64,000 nucleotides of DNA from an uncultured Prevotella sp. Its GTDB lineage: Bacteria > Bacteroidota > Bacteroidia > Bacteroidales > Bacteroidaceae. The translations under genes were made by a program, and so were the position numbers. The notes under the pieces are model-generated. The model had not been told where the DNA came from. It searched no databases and saw nothing but the letters and a program-made list of their open reading frames with translations. Shown here piece after piece: positions 43,758 to 52,138 of the stretch. Position 1 is the first letter of the stretch; each line of letters begins with the position of its first letter. The stretch is from positions 1 to 64,000 of the forward strand of contig CAKMOD010000032.1 of the NCBI GenBank assembly GCA_927910885.1. The letters run 5' to 3'.

Positions 43758-44210
43758 ATGTCAAATCAGAATAAGCAGCGTAAATTCACAAAGTCGCTGA
43801 CCTTTAAAGCTCTTTGTGTACTGGTTGTCCTCGTATTCTTGGGCTTAATTTATAATTTTATAGTGTCTTCCGATGATGGTCCTATGACTGAGCAAGAGCA
43901 GGAAGAGGTACAGAAGCGTAATGCAGATGTAGACACAATAGACATAGTAGGCGATTATCTTTGGCCTAATATGAAGCCTTCAAAAGAAGATATGATGACT
44001 GATGAGGAGAAAGCTGCTGAGGCTGAAAAGGCTAAGGCAGGTAAAGATGATAAGGGGAAGGAAGCTTCTGATAAGGTGCAGTCTAACCAATACGATGCTC
44101 CTATCGCTGCTCCTGCTCCAGATATAGCTCCATCTTCTGAGCTTCCTGTTAAGCAAGTAGCACCTTCTATTGAGAAAATGGAGGCACCAAAGATTGAAAA
44201 GATTGAATAG
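43758..44210 (+). CDS. Single-pass membrane protein with a charged, Ala/Lys/Pro-rich periplasmic tail, function unknown
   Basis: This 150-residue protein has a basic N-terminus (MSNQNKQRKFTKS), one membrane segment (about 16-36, ALCVLVVLVFLGLIYNFIV) and a 115-residue hydrophilic tail: acidic (TEQEQEEVQKRNADVDTID), then Lys/Ala/Glu-rich (EKAAEAEKAKAGKDDKG) and Pro-rich (APIAAPAPDIAPSS). I do not recognise a family. The type II orientation with a disordered extracytoplasmic tail resembles spacer regions of TonB or cell-envelope linkers. A DUF4251 lipoprotein follows 130 nt later. Confidence 0.7.
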   Translation: MSNQNKQRKFTKSLTFKALCVLVVLVFLGLIYNFIVSSDDGPMTEQEQEEVQKRNADVDTIDIVGDYLWPNMKPSKEDMMTDEEKAAEAEKAKAGKDDKGKEASDKVQSNQYDAPIAAPAPDIAPSSELPVKQVAPSIEKMEAPKIEKIE

Positions 44211-44340
44211 TATATAACTGTTCTTTAGTTAGAATGAAAGGACTATACAAATCTTCACAACATTGATGAATAGATGTTTCAATACTTGTGGAGAAGAAAG
44301 GGGGAATACTATAACGACTTAAAAGAAAGAGAGGTACACT

Positions 44341-44904
44341 ATGAAACGTTTAGTTTTATTTTTGTTTGTAGCAGTCCTTATGGTGGGTTGTGCTACAACT
44401 TATTACGACTCTGAGGGTAATCCTGTGTCAAAGGAGAAGATGAGTCAGTTGCGTGCTACTGCTGTGAAGGCTCACTTAGCAGAGCATCGCTATCGTATCT
44501 TTGTGGACCGTATGTACCCTATGCGTGGTCCTGCTGTCTATTTACAGGACGATTGGGGACTCGAGGTGAGTGGTGATTCGGTAGGGCTTTTCCTCCCTTA
44601 TTTCGGTAGAGCTTACTATATTCCTTACGGACGTGGTGGCGGTTTGAGCCTTGTAGAACCTCTGACGAGTTACAAGGAAGAACCGATGAAGGGCGGACGT
44701 CGTATCTTTATGACCACTCGTAATGATTTCGAGAGCTATCAGATTGTACTTGAAGTCTTCGATAATGCTACTGTGTCATTGGTAATTAATCCCAGTGAAA
44801 AGGAGACGATTAGCTTTTCTGGTGTGATGGAGCTTAATGATGTTTTTACACCAAAGGGTCAAAAAGCAAGTAAGAGACACCAGACAACATTCATGAAATT
44901 ATGA
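44341..44904 (+). CDS. DUF4251 domain lipoprotein
   Basis: This is a 187-residue lipoprotein: signal MKRLVLFLFVAVLMVGC (Cys17), then a DUF4251-like strand-rich domain (RYRIFVDRMYPMRGPAVYL, GDSVGLFLPYFGRAYYIPYG, then DFESYQIVLEVFDNATVSL). The family is widespread in Bacteroidetes and has no known biochemical role. Its stop overlaps the next ATG by 4 nt (ATGA), so the two are translated together. Confidence 0.8.
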   Translation: MKRLVLFLFVAVLMVGCATTYYDSEGNPVSKEKMSQLRATAVKAHLAEHRYRIFVDRMYPMRGPAVYLQDDWGLEVSGDSVGLFLPYFGRAYYIPYGRGGGLSLVEPLTSYKEEPMKGGRRIFMTTRNDFESYQIVLEVFDNATVSLVINPSEKETISFSGVMELNDVFTPKGQKASKRHQTTFMKL

Positions 44905-46010
44905 TTAACCGACTTAATACTTTGTTCCTGTTACTGTTTGTAAGTCTTATGGCATTCGGACAGTCGGCAGGAACAATTGCGTCTAAGGATGCTATGCTTT
45001 ATGAGTCGTCTCGTCATCTATATGAGAAGGGTGATACGTTGACGATTATTTCAAAGGATTTTGAATGGCCAAAAGGCTTGGATGGCTCTCTCTTACCAGA
45101 ACTACAGCATTATCTTACAAGCTTTTTCTTTAACCAGCCTTCTGAAAGTTATGATACTGGTTGGAAGCAGTTTGAGTCTTCGTTAGGTAAAGAAGTTCGA
45201 ACTATAAAGGATGATGCGGATGCTGAAAGGCGTTTTTATGATATGGGGTTACGATGTCTTTGGTTGGAGCCGGGAAGATACATTTCTTTTCTTGCCCGCT
45301 TGGAGGAGCGTAATGCAACAAGTGTCATTACGGCAAAGCATTCTTATTTTACCTTTGATCTTATCAATAAGAAGGTCTTAACGCAGAATGATGTGTTTAA
45401 TCAGACACGCATGTGGCAGGATCCTAATGTTCGTTATCAGTTCTATGAACTGTTAGATTATACGGCAAATACGCATACTGAGGACTCTATAAATTGGGAC
45501 CTTCTACCCAATCAGTTTGCACTGATAGGACAGAATATACGTTTTGACCTTGGTGTTGATAACGGTGGAGGAGTTTATTCAGAAGTAAGTAATGACATGG
45601 TAGATGTCCTTTTCTCTAAGAGCTTTAAGAAGTGGCAGAAACAGTCATTATCTTATGCAGGCACAAAGAAACTTCCTAATGAGGCTGTATATGTCTCCTT
45701 ATCAACAGATTCTGTCTTTCCAGAAGTATTACCACAGTTTAATGGGAATATTGCAACAGCTATTGGGCAGAATCTTTCCTATACAGGGCTTAGCACAGAA
45801 ACAACTTCTGTGGGTAGAATCTATGTCTCTTTTATAGTTGATACGGATGCTTCATTAAAAGATATAGTTTTTCTGACGGTAAATAGTATTGAGTTGAATC
45901 GTAGTATTGCTACTGCACTTCAATTATTAAATGGTTGGAAACCTGCAATGCATAACGGTAAACCTGTAGCTTGTAGATATAACCTTCCCCTCACTTTACA
46001 CTTCCAATAA
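44901..46010 (+). CDS. Secreted protein with a DUF3298-like middle and a TonB C-terminal-like domain
   Basis: This is a 369-residue protein with a cleavable signal peptide (MINRLNTLFLLLFVSLMAFG) and no other membrane segment. The middle (about 130-235) resembles DUF3298/RsiV-type domains (AKHSYFTFDLINKKVLTQND, then LLPNQFALIGQNIRFDLG). The last 90 residues (FPEVLPQFNGNIATAIGQ, then GRIYVSFIVDTDASLKDIV, then LNGWKPAMHNGKPVACRYNL) look like the TonB_C fold. A TonB-like domain on a soluble exported protein, without the usual N-terminal anchor, is uncommon. It is coupled to the DUF4251 gene by a 4-nt overlap. Confidence 0.72.
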   Translation: MINRLNTLFLLLFVSLMAFGQSAGTIASKDAMLYESSRHLYEKGDTLTIISKDFEWPKGLDGSLLPELQHYLTSFFFNQPSESYDTGWKQFESSLGKEVRTIKDDADAERRFYDMGLRCLWLEPGRYISFLARLEERNATSVITAKHSYFTFDLINKKVLTQNDVFNQTRMWQDPNVRYQFYELLDYTANTHTEDSINWDLLPNQFALIGQNIRFDLGVDNGGGVYSEVSNDMVDVLFSKSFKKWQKQSLSYAGTKKLPNEAVYVSLSTDSVFPEVLPQFNGNIATAIGQNLSYTGLSTETTSVGRIYVSFIVDTDASLKDIVFLTVNSIELNRSIATALQLLNGWKPAMHNGKPVACRYNLPLTLHFQ

Positions 46011-46014
46011 GAGT

Positions 46015-46078
46015 CGTGCGGAGCCTTCGCACGTGTGGTGCGGATGGTAAGCACCAATGGTGCGGAGGCTTCGCACCA
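46015..46078. repeat. 22-bp dyad array (family 1), cluster E
   Basis: There is a half unit (CGTGC at 46015), dyads at 46029 (GCACGTGTGGTGC) and 46051 (GCACCAATGGTGC), then a half unit at 46073, all in 22-bp register. It begins 5 nt after the stop of the upstream gene, between convergent genes. Confidence 0.83.
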
Positions 46079-46217
46079 AACAAATAGATGTAGATGTGAT
46101 TGTCAATAAAGAGTTGGTTCAGAGTCGATTAATGCTTGCATGTTGATTGCTTATAGGAAGTTTAAAAGCTACAAGAATCTGTTGTAAGTTGTTATATCAG
46201 TATTGGATGACCTTTAC

Positions 46218-47699
46218 TTAGAATTGTGTGTAGATAAAAGGTTGGATACTATGATGACTAAGATTAATAACTAACTGCATAACAACAGCAAAGATACATA
46301 GCTTTACGAGCCATGAAGAATTGATAAACTTATTTTGTAGCCAGTTATAGTCAGTCTCTCGGATACTATGAAGTTCTAAACTTATCAGCACAACGGCAAG
46401 CCATAGTGGGTAATCCATTAGGAAGGTGTAGGCATCTGCGAGGCTGATAGTATGCAGGATATTGTCTATTAATGTTGTAGCAGTTGTCATATCCGCTGCA
46501 CGGAAGAATATCCATGCAAGGGAAACATAGCTAAACGTAATAAACCAGCTGATACCTTTTGTATATTTATTGTCTGGTATCTTATCCAATCCATTGTTTC
46601 GGCAAAACTTATGAATGACCAGTCCAATACCATGAAGTACACCCCATACAATGAACATCCATGATGCACCATGCCACAGACCTGCCACTATCATTGCCAA
46701 GAAGCTATTGAGGTAGGTGCGAAGTTCGCCTTTTCTGTTTCCTCCCAATGGGATGTAAAGATAGTCACGGAACCATGTGGAGAGGGCAATGTGCCAACGA
46801 TGCCAGAACTCTGTGAGGTTCAGACTCTGATAAGGGAATCTGAAATTGTCTTTTAGCTCATATCCCATTAGGGCTGCAACACCTATAGCAAGGTCGCTGT
46901 AGCCTGAGAAATCAAAGTAAATCTGTACAGAAAAGCCCAATACTCCCATCAAATCTCCAAAGCCGCTTTGACTTGCTGGCGCATCAAAAACAATATTATT
47001 GTATTGTGCAATATAGTCGGCGATGAGGGCTTTCTTTATCAATCCGCAGATGATAAGCCACAGACCTTTATAGACAAGGCTCTCGTTGACGGTGTCTTTT
47101 GGCGTTTGAACCTGTGGGAGTAATACTTCAGCGCGAGTGATGGGACCAGCGATAAGGAGTGGGAAAAAGGTAAGGTAGAAGGTATAATCTATCAGTTCTG
47201 CCGTCTTAGGATAGCGTCCCTTATAGACATCAACGGTGTAACTGATAGCTTGAAAGGTGAAAAATGAAATTCCGACAGGTAGCAACATCTTCTCTGGTGA
47301 GAAGTTGCTACGCAAGAGTTCGTGGAATATCTCAAATGTAAAGTTTGAGTATTTGTAGTAGAGTAGGGGTAACAACTCAGTTAGGATGACAATGGCAAGT
47401 CCAATTTTACGCACTTTTCCACACTTTAAGCGCATCATAAAGCGAGTGAGATACCATGAACTAATCGTAATAATGGGCAATAGCCACATCAAAACTCCAT
47501 TCGCTTTGAAGGCAAAGAAAAGACTAAAAGCTATGACGTATGCCTTTGTCCAAGCCTGGCGATAGCGGTTTAATCCTATGTATATAGCGAAGAAAACAAG
47601 GAAAGAAACCATAAATGGAAATGTACACAGCGACCAGTTCTTGTCTTGTATCGACAAGAAATCAAATAAGGCGGTCATCAACTGTGTTATATTTGCCAT
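46218..47699 (-). CDS. MBOAT family O-acyltransferase (AlgI/PatA-like)
   Basis: This is a 493-residue multi-pass membrane protein of the MBOAT family that moves acyl groups across the membrane for O-acetylation of extracytoplasmic glycans. The family motifs are present: LTEFWHRWHIALSTWFRDYL, YIPLGGNRKG and the catalytic-His segment MIVAGLWHGASWMF. Length equals AlgI/PatA. The SGNH hydrolase-like gene 33 nt upstream is the expected periplasmic partner (as AlgJ/AlgX or PatB). The polymer acetylated cannot be told from sequence. Confidence 0.92.
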   Translation of the reverse strand: MANITQLMTALFDFLSIQDKNWSLCTFPFMVSFLVFFAIYIGLNRYRQAWTKAYVIAFSLFFAFKANGVLMWLLPIITISSWYLTRFMMRLKCGKVRKIGLAIVILTELLPLLYYKYSNFTFEIFHELLRSNFSPEKMLLPVGISFFTFQAISYTVDVYKGRYPKTAELIDYTFYLTFFPLLIAGPITRAEVLLPQVQTPKDTVNESLVYKGLWLIICGLIKKALIADYIAQYNNIVFDAPASQSGFGDLMGVLGFSVQIYFDFSGYSDLAIGVAALMGYELKDNFRFPYQSLNLTEFWHRWHIALSTWFRDYLYIPLGGNRKGELRTYLNSFLAMIVAGLWHGASWMFIVWGVLHGIGLVIHKFCRNNGLDKIPDNKYTKGISWFITFSYVSLAWIFFRAADMTTATTLIDNILHTISLADAYTFLMDYPLWLAVVLISLELHSIRETDYNWLQNKFINSSWLVKLCIFAVVMQLVINLSHHSIQPFIYTQF

Positions 47700-47732
47700 G
47701 TATCAATCGTTTATGTGCTGCTTGTTTCCCAT

Positions 47733-48485
47733 TTAATAGCCTTCAAAGGATGGTTGCAAAAGCTTTGTATTTGTTGCCTTGTGATGGGCTTTAGGCTTAT
47801 TAAGTTGTAGCGGATTAGCACACTCTTTACTCCCTATAAACTTAGCAGCGGTATCCATCCAGTAGGCAGCTGCTGCCCATGTAGGATGATAATGGTCGCT
47901 ACCTCGCTCAAGTTTGAGGTTACGACTGTCGAAGAAACGTCCTTTTCCAACATTTTCCTTTATGACATCATTGATGCCTGTGTCGCCATTCCACGTGGAA
48001 GGACTAATCCAAACGAAGGGGATATTATCTAATTTCTTCACCAACTGCTGTACATATTGTGTACGAATGGCAAGGTCGTTGATAAAGAGTTCATTACTGC
48101 CAAGGCAGATGAGTACGTACGTTGGCTTGTATTCTGCAATGAAATGCTCTAATGTACGTGTTGTACCCCAACGCTCTGTAGAAGAACTATACCAAATGAC
48201 GGTATATAGCTTATGTCCGTTTTCGCCAGCGTAATCGCCCAACCTACGTGAAAGCCCTTCCACCATTGAGTCTCCAATAAAGAGGATTGTTTGGTTACGA
48301 CGCACCTTCTTGACCGTTGGTTTAGGCTGCTTTGTTTTCTCAATAAGTGGTTGGTTTAGGCTTGCAAGGGATATTTTGCGGATGGTATAGCTGCCCAGGG
48401 TTATCTCAGTTGGGATAACAGCATAGACAATAATGGCTGCCATGACAGCAGCCATCAAGAGTAGTGTCTTTATCTGGGCGTGCAT
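47733..48485 (-). CDS. SGNH/GDSL hydrolase-like acyl-transfer partner of the MBOAT protein
   Basis: This is a 250-residue protein with an N-terminal membrane anchor (about 7-27), then an SGNH domain: block I ILFIGDSMVEG with nucleophile Ser, block III LICLGSNELF, and block V DHYHPTWAAAAYW with the Asp-x-x-His pair. It is presumably periplasmic. With the MBOAT gene 33 nt downstream it forms a two-part O-acetylation system in which MBOAT exports the acyl group and this protein transfers it. xth lies 9 nt upstream on the same strand, so the three are cotranscribed. Confidence 0.87.
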   Translation of the reverse strand: MHAQIKTLLLMAAVMAAIIVYAVIPTEITLGSYTIRKISLASLNQPLIEKTKQPKPTVKKVRRNQTILFIGDSMVEGLSRRLGDYAGENGHKLYTVIWYSSSTERWGTTRTLEHFIAEYKPTYVLICLGSNELFINDLAIRTQYVQQLVKKLDNIPFVWISPSTWNGDTGINDVIKENVGKGRFFDSRNLKLERGSDHYHPTWAAAAYWMDTAAKFIGSKECANPLQLNKPKAHHKATNTKLLQPSFEGY

Positions 48486-48494
48486 ATGATTGTC

Positions 48495-49244
48495 TTATTT
48501 CAAGATAATTTCCACAGGACAGTGGTCGCTTCCCATCATATCTGTGTGAATCTTGGCATCTACGAGGCGGTCTCTTAGACGTTCTGAGATAAGGAAATAG
48601 TCGATACGCCACCCCGTGTTCTTCTCTCTTGCACGGAAACGATATGACCACCAAGAGTAAGTAACCTGCTCTGGATAAAGGGTACGGAAGGTGTCGATGA
48701 AGCCATTGCTTAACAACTGGGTCATCTTCTCACGCTCTTCATCGGTGAAGCCCGCATTTTTACGGTTTGTCTTTGGGTTCTTGAGGTCTATCTCCTGATG
48801 GGCAACATTCATGTCACCACATACGATAACAGGCTTTTTCTCATCGAGTTTGTGAAGATAGGCTTGGAAGTCATCTTCCCATTTCATACGATACTCCAAT
48901 CGACGAAGCCCATCTTGTGAGTTCGGTGTATAGACTGTTACGAGATAGAAGTCATCCATCTCAAGTGTAATCACACGTCCCTCATGGTCGTGCTCATCAA
49001 TATCAATACCATAAGTCACGCTTAATGGCTTGTGCTTTGTATAGATAGCTGTGCCAGAGTAGCCCTTCTTGTCAGCGTAATTCCAGTATGATTCATAGCC
49101 AGGGAAACTGAGGTCAAGCTGTCCGGCTTGCATCTTTGTCTCTTGTAGGCAGAAGAAATCAGCATCCAAGTCCTTGGATTGCTGCTCAAACTCTTTTCCT
49201 ACACAGGCGCGAAGCCCGTTTACATTCCATGAAATAAACTTCAT
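48495..49244 (-). CDS. xth: Exodeoxyribonuclease III
   Basis: This is a 249-residue AP endonuclease/3'-5' exonuclease of the ExoIII (EEP) family, for base-excision repair. Motifs: SWNVNGLRACV, CLQETKMQ (metal-binding Glu), VYTPNSQDG, CGDMNVAHQEIDLKNPK and the terminal SDHCPVEIIL with the catalytic His. Length fits the ExoA/Xth class. It is first in a run with the SGNH and MBOAT genes, though no functional link is apparent. Confidence 0.96.
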   Translation of the reverse strand: MKFISWNVNGLRACVGKEFEQQSKDLDADFFCLQETKMQAGQLDLSFPGYESYWNYADKKGYSGTAIYTKHKPLSVTYGIDIDEHDHEGRVITLEMDDFYLVTVYTPNSQDGLRRLEYRMKWEDDFQAYLHKLDEKKPVIVCGDMNVAHQEIDLKNPKTNRKNAGFTDEEREKMTQLLSNGFIDTFRTLYPEQVTYSWWSYRFRAREKNTGWRIDYFLISERLRDRLVDAKIHTDMMGSDHCPVEIILK

Positions 49245-49300
49245 TGTATTTCTTTCTTTTCTATTGTTCTTAGTTCAAAATCAATAAGTATATTGTTGTT

Positions 49301-49918
49301 TTATCTCTTATATCCTGTCAGATTGAAGCTAACAGGTGTATCAAAATCCTCTTGTATAATTGCAGTTGCATGTGCCTTGTCTATTTTTACCAGTTTGTAT
49401 ATAGTGAATTGCAGTTGCATTTCAGAGTTGTTCATTGTATAACTACTGCTGAACTGCTTATTGTTAAAGGAAACGGCACCTATTAATTCATAAGTTTCGT
49501 TGGCTGTTGTAATATCAAACTTGATGTTAGATGATAAGTTGAAGAATACCTTATTGTCTTGTGGTTGTAAGGTCGTAATATACAATTTCAGCGGTCTTTG
49601 CTTCTCGTTAGCGAGAGTAGTATATAGCGAAGATGCAGTTTTCTTTGACACTCCATCTGCTAACAATTGGTATGGGAAGTTGTTGACTGTAATGGTAGAA
49701 TTCTTGTCTACATTCCAATTGACATCCGGCCAGACTATTATAGTTGTACTATATTTGGTAGCCAAGTTACCTTTATAGTTTCCTGTAATGTTGTCGAGTG
49801 CCTGTATAGCATTTTTCTCAGCATCTGGAGTGTCGTTGTCTTTTGAGCAACTTGTAGTAAACAATGCTATTACAAGTGTACAGATAGCCAGTACTGCTGT
49901 TTTCATTGTTCTTTTCAT
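49301..49918 (-). CDS. DUF4840-type lipoprotein
   Basis: This is a 205-residue lipoprotein: signal MKRTMKTAVLAIC...FTTSCSKDN with the lipidated Cys24, then a strand-rich body (ITGNYKGNLATKYST, KLYITTLQPQDNKVFFNLS, YELIGAVSFNNKQFSSSYTM). I match it to DUF4840, a Bacteroidales family without known function. It probably sits in the outer membrane. It lies 33 nt downstream of folE, and a 56-nt gap separates it from xth, so it may share either transcript. Confidence 0.68.
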   Translation of the reverse strand: MKRTMKTAVLAICTLVIALFTTSCSKDNDTPDAEKNAIQALDNITGNYKGNLATKYSTTIIVWPDVNWNVDKNSTITVNNFPYQLLADGVSKKTASSLYTTLANEKQRPLKLYITTLQPQDNKVFFNLSSNIKFDITTANETYELIGAVSFNNKQFSSSYTMNNSEMQLQFTIYKLVKIDKAHATAIIQEDFDTPVSFNLTGYKR

Positions 49919-49951
49919 TTTTGAGTTTTAAGGTTTATAATAGTGCTTAAA

Positions 49952-50545
49952 CTATATTCTCTTGGTCTCTCCACGCAGCAAGTCCATGAACTCATTACGG
50001 GTTTTACTTGATTCAAACACGCCGCTGTAAGCACTTGTTGTGGTAATAGAGTTCTGTTTTTCTACGCCACGCATCTGCATACACATGTGCTTTGCTTCGA
50101 TGACAACCATTACGCCTTGTGGCTTCAAGGTGTCATTGATGCACTGCATCACCTGCTCTGTTAGGCGTTCCTGTACTTGCAGACGGTGTGAGAAGATATC
50201 CACTACGCGTGCTATCTTGCTCAAACCCGTGATATGTCCGTTTGGAATATATGCCACATGAGCCTTGCCATAGAAAGGAAGCATGTGGTGTTCACACATA
50301 GAGAAGAAGTCAATATCTTTCACAATAACCATCTGGTTGTACTTCTCTTCAAACAGAGCGTCAGTCAACACCTTATGAGGGTCTTGTGTATAGCCACGTG
50401 TAAGCACTTGCATTGCCTTTGCAACGCGCATTGGTGTCTTCTCCAAGCCTTCTCTCTCGGGGTCTTCTCCTAAGAGTGTAAGTACCTGCTTGTAGTGTGA
50501 TGCAAGTTCGTCTAATCCTTCACGGAATGGTATTTCGGGAGTCAT
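49952..50545 (-). CDS. folE: GTP cyclohydrolase I
   Basis: This is a 197-residue FolE type I that converts GTP to dihydroneopterin triphosphate, the first step of folate/pterin synthesis. The zinc and active-site residues are visible: [40 protein letters not shown] and [16 protein letters not shown], including the second zinc Cys. It stands between the SPOR gene (67 nt upstream) and the DUF4840 lipoprotein on one strand; a similar order (DUF1599, DoxX-like, tpiA, SPOR, folE) is known to me from Bacteroides. Confidence 0.96.
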   Translation of the reverse strand: MTPEIPFREGLDELASHYKQVLTLLGEDPEREGLEKTPMRVAKAMQVLTRGYTQDPHKVLTDALFEEKYNQMVIVKDIDFFSMCEHHMLPFYGKAHVAYIPNGHITGLSKIARVVDIFSHRLQVQERLTEQVMQCINDTLKPQGVMVVIEAKHMCMQMRGVEKQNSITTTSAYSGVFESSKTRNEFMDLLRGETKRI

Positions 50546-50612
50546 ATTACTTTTCTTTCTTATTATTTGTATGTGTTAGGGTTCTCTTTAATATTGTAGA
50601 GTAGGATAACCC

Positions 50613-51278
50613 TTAGTAATTTACAGGTTGTGTTGTCTTTATCGTCACCATCATACGGATGACGTTAGCATGTGGATAGCCTTCTTTTCGGAGTGTTCGC
50701 ATAATCTTCTTTGCTGCCTCATAGTTGGTGAAGTTACCAACAAGACACATCCAACGTGGTGGATAGAAATGTACGTAAACAGGCTGCTCAGGGAAGAGCT
50801 GTTTTGCTTTCTGTCCTGCTTTGTCTGCTTGTTGGTGTGCAATGCGAGTGTTACCACCGCTATACACCTGTACACGGAATCCTCTAACTTTCTGTACACC
50901 TTTCTTGACACGTTTGGTCACAATCTGCGTATCTTCAATCTCATCCCATGTAGGAATGTGCGGCCTTCTGACTAAACGTTTGACAACCTTTGTTCTGATA
51001 GGTTGTAAAGTGTTGTTATCTGGGCGTGCAATCTCAGGTTTATGCTCGTTAATCTTTGGTACAACCAGCTGCTTCGTATCTGGCATCTTGATATTTGGGC
51101 GCGCAGATTCGTTTTGACTCTCTACTTTCTGTCGGTCTTTTTTGTTTTTCTTGTCTGTCTTTTTGCCATTCACCAATGCGTCAATCTCGGCACTCTGTGA
51201 TACCGTCACCGACCCTTGGGCATTAACAGCCACAACAGCAGTCAGCATAAAAACTATGATTGTAAGGAGTCTTTTCAT
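50613..51278 (-). CDS. SPOR domain-containing protein
   Basis: This is a 221-residue exported protein: signal peptide (1-20, AVVAVNAQ), a basic low-complexity linker (GKKTDKKNKKDRQKVES) and a C-terminal SPOR domain (about 133-205, GFRVQVYSGGNTRIAHQQAD...YVHFYPPRWMCLVGNFTNYE), which binds denuded peptidoglycan glycan strands, usually at the division septum. It follows the tpiA terminator and is upstream of folE. Confidence 0.88.
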   Translation of the reverse strand: MKRLLTIIVFMLTAVVAVNAQGSVTVSQSAEIDALVNGKKTDKKNKKDRQKVESQNESARPNIKMPDTKQLVVPKINEHKPEIARPDNNTLQPIRTKVVKRLVRRPHIPTWDEIEDTQIVTKRVKKGVQKVRGFRVQVYSGGNTRIAHQQADKAGQKAKQLFPEQPVYVHFYPPRWMCLVGNFTNYEAAKKIMRTLRKEGYPHANVIRMMVTIKTTQPVNY

Positions 51279-51302
51279 TCTTTAGTGTATAAAAATTGAA
51301 AT

Positions 51303-51361
51303 AGAGGTTGTATCAAATATGCCAATGGTTGTTAACCGAATGACAATTTGATACAGCCTCT
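51303..51361 (-). terminator. Terminator between tpiA and the SPOR gene
   Basis: AGAGGTTGTATCAAA (51303-51317) pairs with TTTGATACAGCCTCT (51347-51361); the minus strand then reads ATTTCAATTTTTA. The stem is nearly that of the dsbD terminator at 6052. Confidence 0.75.
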
Positions 51362-51376
51362 TAGTTTTTCTTTGAA

Positions 51377-52138
51377 TTACTTCTTCCAAGCGTCGATGAT
51401 ACCCTTGAAGTCAGCAGCCTTCAATGAAGCGCCACCAATCAAGCCACCGTCGATATCTGCCTTGCCGAACAACTCAGCAGCGTTGCTTGCGTTGCAGCTA
51501 CCACCGTAGAGGATTGATGTCTCCTCAGCAGCCTCCTTGCCGTACTTCTCAGCAACGATTGAGCGGATGTAAGCCAACATCTCCTGAGCCTGATCAGAAG
51601 TAGCAGTCTTACCTGTACCGATAGCCCAGATTGGCTCGTATGCCAAGATGATGTTCTTCCACTCCTCAGCAGAAAGGTGGAATACAGAACCTTCGAGCTC
51701 AGCCTTTACTACCTCGTTCTGCTTTTCAGCCTCACGCTCCTCAAGAGTCTCGCCACAGCAGAAGATAACCTTCAAGCCATTAGCCAATGCCAACTGTACC
51801 TTCTCTTTCAGAATCTCAGCTGTCTCACCATAATACTGACGGCGCTCAGAGTGACCGAGGATAACGTACTGTGCACCAGTACTCTTTACCATAGCGGCAG
51901 AAACCTCACCAGTATAAGCACCCTTCTCCTTGTCAGCGCAGTTCTCAGCACCGAGAGCAATACCCTCAGCGTCCAATACCTGTGCAACACTTGCAAGGTG
52001 AATGAATGGAGTACAGATAACAACATCACAGTTTGGCTTCTCTGCCTTCAATGAGTCGTTAATTTCCTTTGCCAATGCAATACCTTCCTGCAGGGTCTCG
52101 TTCATCTTCCAGTTACCTGCAACAATTTTCTTTCTCAT
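51377..52138 (-). CDS. tpiA: Triosephosphate isomerase
   Basis: This is a 253-residue glycolytic TIM-barrel enzyme interconverting dihydroxyacetone phosphate and glyceraldehyde-3-phosphate. It starts [14 protein letters not shown] with the substrate Lys, has the catalytic His in VILGHSERR, the catalytic Glu in [14 protein letters not shown], and the phosphate loop [13 protein letters not shown]...GGLIGGASL. In this sequence the upstream DoxX-like gene runs into it without a stop. The ATG 52138 overlaps a TGA one frame away (ATGA), which is where the upstream gene would be expected to end. Confidence 0.96.
   Translation of the reverse strand: MRKKIVAGNWKMNETLQEGIALAKEINDSLKAEKPNCDVVICTPFIHLASVAQVLDAEGIALGAENCADKEKGAYTGEVSAAMVKSTGAQYVILGHSERRQYYGETAEILKEKVQLALANGLKVIFCCGETLEEREAEKQNEVVKAELEGSVFHLSAEEWKNIILAYEPIWAIGTGKTATSDQAQEMLAYIRSIVAEKYGKEAAEETSILYGGSCNASNAAELFGKADIDGGLIGGASLKAADFKGIIDAWKK

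Noticed and set aside
6258..46078. CRISPR-like arrays at the 22-bp repeat clusters
   Set aside because: Units are short dyads with similar spacers, only two to four per cluster, no cas genes, and the variable part is 5 bases; this does not fit a CRISPR array.
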